A stretch of 10,191 nt of DNA from Deltaproteobacteria bacterium (GTDB lineage Bacteria > Myxococcota > Myxococcia > Myxococcales > 40CM-4-68-19), in NCBI GenBank assembly GCA_005879095.1, contig VBLM01000359.1:1-10191 (forward strand). Direction: 5' to 3'. This document shows positions 1 through 4,956 of this stretch, piece after piece; positions within the stretch are counted from its first letter, which is position 1, and the number at the start of each line of letters is the position of its first letter. Position numbers and translations under genes: made by a program. The notes below the pieces were generated by a model. The model was given only the letters and a program-made list of their open reading frames with translations. It ran no database searches and was not told the DNA's origin.

Positions 1-1306
1 TCCAGAGCGGGCGCGGGACGAGCAGGATCTGGCCGCTGCGGCCCGGATAGTAGGCGTGGCGCACGACCGGCTCGGACGCGTCGATCTCGGTGAACGGCAC
101 CACCCGCCAGAATCCGGGCTCGCGGCGCAGCAGCTCCACGGCGAGCTGTACGGTGCGCGGCGGAAACGGCGGCCGCAGCGTCACCGTGCTGCCGTCGATG
201 GTCCCGACCCATCCCTCGCGGCGCGCTCCGAGGCGTTCGTCGAGGAAGCGGTTGAGCTTCTCGGTCAGGGCGTCGATGCTTTCGGTTCCGCCCTGCGCGA
301 CACGCAGCCGCTTCTGGTCGGACTCCATCGGGGTCAGGCCGTGATCGGCGGTCAGCACCACCGACAAGCGCGGGCCGAGTTTCGCTCGCAGCTCGTCGAG
401 AAAAGTACCGAGCTCGTCGTGCGCGCGCAGGATGGTGTCGACCCGCTCGCGCGCGAGCGAGCCGAACTGGTGGCCGACGCCGTCGACGGCTGAGACGGCG
501 AGCGCGAGGAAGTCGGTCTTGCCGCTCTGGCCCAGCGCCATCCCCTGCACCGCCGCCTTGGCGACCTTGATCGCCATCGTCGTCGAGGCGGGCGAGTTTC
601 GGACGGCTTCGAAGAAGTGCTTGCCCGGAACGATCTTGTGCGGGAACGCCGGACCGAGCTCATACCGCGGGACGGCGCCGGTCTCTCGCTCCTCGGGGAC
701 CAGGCGCGCGATCGCGTCGGGGCGCGAAAGTCCCCAGTTCCAATCGGCGAACGGCGCCGCCGGATGCTGCGGAAGCCATGGCGGCGGACCCGGCGCGTAG
801 CAGGTGGTGGAGGCGAACTCGCCGGTGTCGAGCTCGAACCAGAGCGCGAGATCGGCCGACGGGCCGGCGAGGAAGAGCGCGCTGCGGTCCTTGACCGAGA
901 CCGCGACCACGCGCCCCGCTCCGTCGGTGTTCAGCTTCCAGGCGTCACCGACGGTGGGGACGCGCAGGAGCGACGCGCTGCGGCCTTCCCGAGGCGTGCC
1001 CCAGACCGGGCAATTCGGGTCCTCGACCGACTGGTGCTCGCGGCCGTTCTCCCAGAAGCGGTTGCCGACGATGCCGTTGAGGTCGGCGTAGGTCCCGGTC
1101 GAGAGGACGGCATGATCGGCGGCGGTCTCGGTGACGACCGTCTCGTAGCGCATTGGCGTGGGACGGCCCAGGCCGGCAAAACCTTTCGGACCGAGCTCCG
1201 GCGCCAGCCAGGTGAGATCGGCGAGCCGCAGTTGATCGACGACGACCAGCACGACCAGCCTGCCCTGCGTCGCGGTGGCGATGGAGAGCAGCAGCGCCAG
1301 GATCAT
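1..1306 (-). CDS. PafA-type alkaline phosphatase family protein, 3' end outside window
   Basis: Exported metal-dependent phosphatase of the alkaline phosphatase/NPP superfamily, expected to release phosphate from monoesters in the periplasm. The frame is open from ATG at 1306 to the left edge (435 codons), so the C-terminus is missing. A hydrophobic N-terminus (residues 2-13) suggests a signal peptide, though it lacks the usual positive charge. Visible active-site pattern: Asp24 in VVVDQLR (metal), Thr61 in TETAADHA (probable nucleophile), Asn82 in GIVGN exactly 21 residues later as in PafA, Lys139 and Arg141 in VKDRS (the PafA monoesterase pair), Asp275/His279 in DGVGHQFG and Asp321/His322 in TADHG (metal ligands). 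The last metal His would lie beyond the edge. The usual Pro-Gly before the first His is Ala-Asp here. The start overlaps the stop of the hotdog gene as ATGA, implying translational coupling. Confidence 0.87.
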   Translation of the reverse strand, partial: MILALLLSIATATQGRLVVLVVVDQLRLADLTWLAPELGPKGFAGLGRPTPMRYETVVTETAADHAVLSTGTYADLNGIVGNRFWENGREHQSVEDPNCPVWGTPREGRSASLLRVPTVGDAWKLNTDGAGRVVAVSVKDRSALFLAGPSADLALWFELDTGEFASTTCYAPGPPPWLPQHPAAPFADWNWGLSRPDAIARLVPEERETGAVPRYELGPAFPHKIVPGKHFFEAVRNSPASTTMAIKVAKAAVQGMALGQSGKTDFLALAVSAVDGVGHQFGSLARERVDTILRAHDELGTFLDELRAKLGPRLSVVLTADHGLTPMESDQKRLRVAQGGTESIDALTEKLNRFLDERLGARREGWVGTIDGSTVTLRPPFPPRTVQLAVELLRREPGFWRVVPFTEIDASEPVVRHAYYPGRSGQILLVPRPLW

Positions 1307-1695
1307 GTCAGGACCATTCCGTTGACGGTGCCGGTGAGGACTTCCTTGCCGACCTGGTTCTTCATCGTGAAGCGGAAGGTGTACCAGCGGCGGCCGGGCT
1401 CGTCGCGGGCCGATTCGCAGACGCCGTCGCAGCGGATGGTGTCGCCGGCGAACGTCGGCCGGTGGAAGCGGAAGGTCATCTCGGTGGCGAGGTAGTCGAT
1501 CGAGCCGCCGAATTGCGTCGCCAGCGTCGCGGTGAGCAGGCCCTGCAACATCAGCCGGCCCTTGGCATCGTGCTGCAGATGATGCTCGCCGCGGTCGCCG
1601 GAGATCTCGGTGAACGTCTTGACGTCCGCTTCGGTGAACGTGCGCTCGAGGGCGAAGGTGTCGCCGGGCTTGATCGAAAGCTTGTCAGACAGCAT
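1303..1695 (-). CDS. MaoC-like hotdog-fold hydratase/dehydratase
   Basis: A 130-residue single-hotdog protein. The motif FTEISGDRGEHH (residues 28-39) matches the MaoC/(R)-enoyl-CoA hydratase signature, with Asp34 and His39 at the catalytic spacing of five, followed by LQGLL (50-54) where the family has a Gly-containing helix start. Later stretches FRFHRPTFAGDTI and GKEVLTGTVNGMV fit the hotdog beta-sheet. It probably hydrates or dehydrates a hydroxyacyl-/enoyl-CoA or -ACP in the cytoplasm; a thioesterase role cannot be excluded. The ATG at 1695 is chosen because it has a good AGAAGG-type ribosome binding site, gives the family length, and leaves the divergent SDR gene intact at its start; the frame stays open upstream only by reading antisense through that gene. 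Its stop overlaps the start of the phosphatase gene. Confidence 0.85.
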   Translation of the reverse strand: MLSDKLSIKPGDTFALERTFTEADVKTFTEISGDRGEHHLQHDAKGRLMLQGLLTATLATQFGGSIDYLATEMTFRFHRPTFAGDTIRCDGVCESARDEPGRRWYTFRFTMKNQVGKEVLTGTVNGMVLT

Positions 1696-1702
1696 TGTGC
1701 GC

Positions 1703-1719
1703 TTCCTTCTACCGGGAGG
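1703..1719. promoter_or_regulatory. Back-to-back ribosome binding sites in a 30-bp divergent gap
   Basis: The start codons at 1695 (minus) and 1726 (plus) are separated by 30 bp. GGGAGG at 1714-1719 serves the plus-strand SDR; the AGAAGGAA complement at 1703-1710 serves the minus-strand hotdog gene. There is no room for two ordinary promoters, so these would have to lie inside the opposing coding regions. Confidence 0.6.
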
Positions 1720-1725
1720 ACGGGG

Positions 1726-2461
1726 ATGTTCCAAGCAGACTTGCTCGCGGGCCGCACCATCGTGGTCACCGGAGGCGGCAGCGGGCTGGGGGCGGAGATG
1801 GCGCGCAGGTTCGCCTCGCTCGGCGCGCATGTCGTCGTCATCGGGCGGCGGAAAGAGAAGGTCGACGCCGTCGCCGCCGAGATCGGAGGGACCGCTTATT
1901 CCTGCGACATCCGCGACTTCGGCGCCGTGCAGGAAGTGGCTACGAAAGTTGGCCGGGTCGACGGGCTCGTCAACAACGCCGCCGGGAACTTTCTCGCCGC
2001 GGCCGAGGACCTGACGTCGAACGGGTTCAAGACGGTCGTGGACATCGTGCTCAACGGCACGTTCCACTGCACGAGCGCGTTCGGGCGGAAGATGATCGAG
2101 GGGCGCAAGGGCTCCATCGTCAACATCGTCACCACGTACGCCGGCGTACGGAATCCGCGTCAACGCGATCGCGCCCGGCCCGGTGCCGACCGAAGGCGCG
2201 TTTTCACGGCTGATGCCCGACCCGTCTCTGGAAGAGATGGCGCGGAACCGGATTCCGTTGAAGCGTTTCGGAACGCCCCGCGAGATCGCCGACGCAGCGA
2301 CATATCTGTTGTCCGACGGCGCCGGTTATGTCACCGGCGACTGCCTCACCATCGACGGCGGCGAATGGCTCAAGAACGGCGGCGAATTCTCGTACGCCAC
2401 CGACTTCGACCGCGACAACCTGAAACAAATGCTCAAGGCAATGCGCGGCAAGGAAAAGTAA
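1726..2461 (+). pseudogene. 2,4-dienoyl-CoA reductase-type SDR, internally deleted and frameshifted
   Basis: Residues 1-139 from ATG 1726 are a normal SDR N-terminus: TGGGSGLG (15-22) for cofactor binding, Arg41/Arg42 after strand two suggesting NADPH, and NNAAGNF (83-89). The frame then breaks at about 2143. From 2147, one base out of frame, the protein resumes with YGIRVNAIAPGPVPTEGAFS and runs to TAA at 2461, ending IDGGEWLKNGGEF, typical of DECR-type SDRs. Relatives such as mammalian DECR1 have about 30 residues between these parts, holding the SAxAKAG catalytic Lys segment and the following helix. Here only four bases remain, so roughly 86 bp are missing. The product would be truncated and catalytically dead unless this is a read or assembly error. 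Family members reduce 2,4-dienoyl-CoA in beta-oxidation of unsaturated fatty acids. GGGAGG at 1714 supports the start. Confidence 0.85.
2136..2149. repeat. Perfect 14-bp palindrome at the SDR deletion junction
   Basis: GTACGCCGGCGTAC reads the same on both strands and sits exactly where the SDR loses its catalytic segment. The two GTAC ends could be the short repeats between which the deletion occurred. Confidence 0.7.
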
Positions 2462-2464
2462 TTT

Positions 2465-2516
2465 GGGGACACCTTCCGGGGACACCTTCCGGGGACACCT
2501 TCCGGGGACACCTTCC
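2465..2516 (+). repeat. Four perfect tandem copies of a 13-bp unit
   Basis: GGGGACACCTTCC is repeated four times with no mismatch and no spacer (starts at 2465, 2478, 2491, 2504), beginning three bases after the SDR stop codon. Each unit contains GGGGAC, with a GGAAGG-type sequence on the other strand. It is not coding in any convincing frame. It could be a strand-slippage tract or the remains of an insertion-associated repeat. Confidence 0.92.
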
Positions 2517-2556
2517 GAAGTACGAGAAGGAAAACGAGAAAGAGAAGGAGAAGGAG
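2517..2556 (+). repeat. GA-rich low-complexity tract
   Basis: About 40 bp that are almost entirely purine on the plus strand, built from degenerate GAGAAG-like hexamers, directly following the 13-bp repeats. Composition is sharply different from the flanking GC-rich genes. No gene is seen in it. Confidence 0.75.
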
Positions 2557-2598
2557 CAGGCGCGCGCCAGGGCCTTCGGCCCTGTCACTGGCGCCTGC
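2556..2598. repeat. Two-tier hairpin
   Basis: Outer arms of 8 bp (GCAGGCGC at 2556-2563 with its complement at 2591-2598) enclose a 7-bp inner stem with a TTC loop (2568-2584, CAGGGCC/GGCCCTG). An alternative pairing uses 2564-2570 with 2588-2594. No T-run follows, so it is a poor intrinsic terminator. It resembles the palindromic units found in dispersed intergenic repeats. Confidence 0.75.
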
Positions 2599-2656
2599 AT
2601 CGGATCGAGATCTAGCTCGCTGCGCTCGCGCTTTTGGATTCGGGCCGTCGTCTGTC

Positions 2657-2713
2657 CGGCATCGTTTCGGCCTCCCGCCTTCGGCGATTTTTGAGGAGGC
2701 CGAAACGATGCCG
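2657..2713 (+). promoter_or_regulatory. Perfect 19-bp inverted repeat enclosing the RBS and start codon of the next gene
   Basis: Bases 2657-2675 are the exact complement of 2695-2713, separated by 19 bases. The right arm holds most of the GAGGAGG ribosome binding site (2693-2699) and the whole ATG (2708-2710) of the four-helix-bundle gene. The loop contains a small hairpin, CGCC-TTC-GGCG (2676-2686), followed by ATTTTT (2687-2692). In RNA, the long stem would hide both translation signals, so translation should be low unless the stem is opened or the transcript starts inside it. It could also be a terminal repeat of a small inserted element. Confidence 0.8.
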
Positions 2714-3052
2714 AACGAGACGCCTGTGTTACTTCACGAAAAGCTCATTGCGTGGCAGGTGGCTTGCGAGCTGTTGCGCGTGGTTCGCAATGCGGGAATT
2801 CGCGACCCGAAATTGCGAGATCAGGCGATGCGCGCCGCGCAGAGCGCATGCCTGAACATCGCCGAAGCAAACGGACGCGTTGCTCCCGCAGATCGCCGGC
2901 GGGTCTTCGCAATCGCTCGCGGGGAGGCCACCGAGGCGGCCGCAGCCGTTCAGATCGCGGCGATGTCCGGGCAATGCGCGGAGTCGGCGGCAAACGAGGC
3001 TCGCCGTCTCGGCGGTCGCACCGCAGCGCTTCTATCAGGTCTGATTCGCTGA
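2708..3052 (+). CDS. Four-helix-bundle protein (23S rRNA intervening-sequence family)
   Basis: A 114-residue, all-helical protein. HEKLIAWQVACEL (10-22) matches the family's F-x-x-L-x-v-W-Q-x-a start, and QAMRAAQSACLNIAEANGR (39-57) matches the Q-l-r-r-A-a-x-S-i-x-x-N-I-A-E-g-x-g-R core; RRRVFAIARGEATEA fits the third helix. Members were first seen in spacers inside 23S rRNA genes but are also common as stand-alone genes; their biochemical role is unknown. No rRNA sequence is visible around it. The Phe before the family Leu is His-Glu-Lys here and the Gly after NIAE is Ala, so it is a divergent member. The start has a GAGGAGG site eight bases upstream, buried in an inverted repeat. It is flanked by unusual repeats on the 5' side and is convergent with the lipoprotein gene, 15 bp away. 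Confidence 0.8.
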   Translation: MPNETPVLLHEKLIAWQVACELLRVVRNAGIRDPKLRDQAMRAAQSACLNIAEANGRVAPADRRRVFAIARGEATEAAAAVQIAAMSGQCAESAANEARRLGGRTAALLSGLIR

Positions 3053-3071
3053 GGGATCGTCCCGATCTCAG
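3049..3071. terminator. Weak candidate bidirectional hairpin between convergent genes
   Basis: CTGAG at 3049-3053 pairs with CTCAG at 3067-3071, and ATCG with CGAT inside, with a two-base bulge. The stem spans both stop codons of the convergent genes. No T-run follows on either strand, so termination is only a suggestion. Confidence 0.25.
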
Positions 3072-3514
3072 TGATCCAAAAGTTCCTTCACGGCTTTGAA
3101 CTTGTCGTTGGGGACGGTGATCGAGAGGACGTACTGCTCGATCAGCCACCGGCCGCCGCTCCAGACGAGGACGCCGCTGCCGCGGGCCGGCCCGAGGTTT
3201 GGCGTCTCGAGGTCTTCCTCGAACCAGGCTGTGTCGCCGCGGACCGTCACGTGCCGTCGCACGCCGTGGAACGACCAGGCCTTGCCCTTGGCGAAATACG
3301 GATGCGAAAAAGCGCGGAAGGCCGGCAGATCCCAACGCTCGGTCGCGTCGGTGCCGAGGAAGACGCCGTCGGCCGCGAAGTGGCCGAAGTACCGCGCTTC
3401 GTCCGCCTTCGCCGCCGCGTCGTGAAAATCGTCGAGGACGGCCGCGATGTCCGGCCGCGCATGGGCGCAGGCGACGACGGCGACGAGACTAAAGCTTGCT
3501 GACCACTTCCTCAT
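3068..3514 (-). CDS. SnoaL/NTF2-like putative lipoprotein
   Basis: A 148-residue protein starting MRKWSASFSLVAVVAC: charged start, hydrophobic core and a VVAC lipobox with Cys16 as the likely lipid-bearing residue. The rest fits the NTF2-like/SnoaL fold: a helical opening (DDFHDAAAKADEARYFGHF), then GVFLGTDATERWDL, a W-F-x-E-D-L strand, and GSGVLVWSGGRWLIEQYVLS near the end, which is the usual family finish. Such domains are small cone-shaped barrels that bind ligands or act as enzymes; nothing here identifies a substrate. The ATG overlaps the end of the upstream hypothetical gene by 26 bp, so the two are probably translationally coupled at the tail of the glt-like operon. It may be a periplasmic or outer-membrane accessory of that system, but this rests on position only. 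Confidence 0.78.
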   Translation of the reverse strand: MRKWSASFSLVAVVACAHARPDIAAVLDDFHDAAAKADEARYFGHFAADGVFLGTDATERWDLPAFRAFSHPYFAKGKAWSFHGVRRHVTVRGDTAWFEEDLETPNLGPARGSGVLVWSGGRWLIEQYVLSITVPNDKFKAVKELLDH

Positions 3515-4256
3515 CGAACACCCGCGGAATCTCGCACTTCACTTCCCCATTCTCGCGCCGGACGGGCAGCGACACGAAATGGTCGCCGCGCTTCCACATC
3601 AAGTCCGGCGACAAAGGCGCCGGGCCGGCCTCGAAGGCCTGCAGCGAGCCGGCCGCCATCGCCTCGAGCGCTCGCAAGGACCTGCGATCCGCGATCGAGT
3701 GACACAACAGAATGTGCCCGCTCGGCATGGCCACCAGCGCGCCGAACGGAGTCGGTTTCCCGAGCAGCTCGTCCGCCGCCAGCCCCAGCGTCGCCACGAA
3801 CACCGACTTTCCCGAAACCGCGTAGATCCGCGCTCCCGCGATCTCCATCGGGTTCAGCTCGACGTGCTCCTGCGCCTTCACGTTCTCCACCGCGATTCCG
3901 ATCAGCTCCGGAGCCGGCTTCTCCCACGCAGCGAGGTCGGCGGGGCGCACCGGCGTGACGAAGCTCGGCAGATCGAGCACCAGCGCGGCGTGCAGATCGC
4001 CTGCGATCGGCGCTGAAATCGCAGCGGGCCCGCGCTGCACGCGCAGCTTCAGGACGGAGCGGGCGCGAGCGAAGTCACCGCGGACCGCGTCCAGCTCGCG
4101 GCCCAGTTTTTCCTCCGCAAATCGCCGTTCGAGCTCGGCGCGGATGCAGCCCGCATCGGCCGAGGGGCACGCGTGCGCCACAGGGAGCAGCGCGAGATCC
4201 CACGACTCCGCGATCCGCGCGTAATCGTCGTGCAATTCGAACGGCTCGCCCCGCAA
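3489..4256 (-). CDS. Conserved-looking hypothetical protein, start uncertain (may begin near 4331-4349)
   Basis: I do not recognise this gene with confidence. From TTG 4256 it has 255 residues, with no signal peptide or membrane helix, so it looks cytoplasmic. The second half has a pattern (ELIGIAVENVKAQEHVEL, then ARIYAVSGKSVFVATLGL, then GALVAMPSGHILLCHS at 172-187, then PLSPDLMW) that recalls DUF1444/YtpQ-like proteins; this is a weak, unverified resemblance. The reading frame continues upstream of the TTG with protein-like sequence (EALSARLPEWGRLFDARSYG) for at least 31 codons back to the stop of the barrel gene, yet holds no ATG, GTG or TTG there; CTG at 4331 is one candidate. It lies downstream of the gltA-like gene, in the place where gltB and gltC occur in M. 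xanthus, and overlaps the lipoprotein gene downstream. Confidence 0.7.
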   Translation of the reverse strand: MRGEPFELHDDYARIAESWDLALLPVAHACPSADAGCIRAELERRFAEEKLGRELDAVRGDFARARSVLKLRVQRGPAAISAPIAGDLHAALVLDLPSFVTPVRPADLAAWEKPAPELIGIAVENVKAQEHVELNPMEIAGARIYAVSGKSVFVATLGLAADELLGKPTPFGALVAMPSGHILLCHSIADRRSLRALEAMAAGSLQAFEAGPAPLSPDLMWKRGDHFVSLPVRRENGEVKCEIPRVFDEEVVSKL

Positions 4257-4347
4257 GAGAAGCTCCGTCCGCAGCGTCTCGATGAACGCGCCATACGAAC
4301 GCGCGTCGAACAGCCGGCCCCATTCGGGCAGGCGCGCCGAAAGCGCC

Positions 4348-4956
4348 TCAAAAGACGTAACGAATCCGGGGCATGACGGCGAGCGACGGCAGCCCGAGAG
4401 TCTGCGAAGAGCCGCCCGCCGGCGTGTACCTGGCGAGCGTGTAGCGCAACAAGGCGTCGATGCCGACCGCGAAGTGATCGAGGTGCGTGTCGTAATCGAG
4501 CGCCGCGCCCGCGCCGAGGTGGAACCCCGGCAGGTGATCGGGAACGCTCGTCCCGTTGCGCACCGGCCCCGGGCTCAGGTCGGTAAATCCGCCCACCAGC
4601 TTCAACGAAAGCAGCGACCGCAGCCCGACGGGAAACCCGTACGACAACCCGCCCTCGACGAACGTGGCGCCGAACGAGTCGGCCGCGAGGCAGTCGCCCG
4701 GGGGGCGCGAATTGACCTGGTAGCACGACGCGCTCGCCGCGCCGATTCCGAGCGACGCGAACACGGCCGTCTGCTGGCCGATCTCGCGCCCCAGCGTCAT
4801 CCCGATGTACGGCTGGCCGTTCGACAACGGCTGGCTGCCGCCCATCGCGGTGAAGACGCCGAGCGAAACCTCGGTGTACGTGCCGCGCCGGGGCGGCTCG
4901 TCGACGCCGTTCGCAGGCACCGCGGACACGGCCGCTGCCAGGAGCAGAAAAATCAC
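4348..4956 (-). CDS. gltA: GltA-like outer-membrane beta-barrel protein
   Basis: A 202-residue exported protein. GTG at 4956 is chosen because it overlaps the stop of the upstream gene (GTGA) and begins directly with a hydrophobic segment, VIFLLLAAAVSAVPA, that looks like a short signal peptide. The mature part alternates polar and hydrophobic residues with many Gly and aromatic turns (TYTEVSLGVFTAMGG, FVEGGLSYGFPVGL, FHLGAGAALDYDTHLDHFAVG) and ends RIRYVF, with the terminal Phe typical of barrels inserted by the BAM complex. Two Cys (in SCYQV and GDCLA) may form a loop disulfide. In M. xanthus, gltG is followed by gltA and gltB, both barrels that anchor the motility complex in the outer membrane. 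Only one barrel is present here, and GltA versus GltB cannot be separated by eye; the symbol rests mainly on gene order. Confidence 0.65.
   Translation of the reverse strand: MIFLLLAAAVSAVPANGVDEPPRRGTYTEVSLGVFTAMGGSQPLSNGQPYIGMTLGREIGQQTAVFASLGIGAASASCYQVNSRPPGDCLAADSFGATFVEGGLSYGFPVGLRSLLSLKLVGGFTDLSPGPVRNGTSVPDHLPGFHLGAGAALDYDTHLDHFAVGIDALLRYTLARYTPAGGSSQTLGLPSLAVMPRIRYVF

Noticed and set aside
617..1495. Plus-strand open frame of 292 codons
   Set aside because: It lies opposite the phosphatase gene, whose active-site motifs are plain on the minus strand; the plus frame is Arg/Gly-rich shadow sequence.
1696..2163. N-terminal extension of the hotdog protein to 286 residues
   Set aside because: The extra part is antisense to the SDR, and ATG 1695 has a good RBS and gives the normal family length.
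2465..2516. CRISPR array
   Set aside because: The 13-bp units are directly adjacent with no spacers and no cas genes nearby.
1462..2694. Single 410-codon plus-strand gene
   Set aside because: Only 1726-2142 of this frame is SDR. The start lies antisense to the hotdog gene, and after 2143 it runs out of frame and through the 13-bp repeats.
2462..3052. 23S rRNA intervening sequence
   Set aside because: The gene family suggests it, but no rRNA sequence is recognisable on either side.
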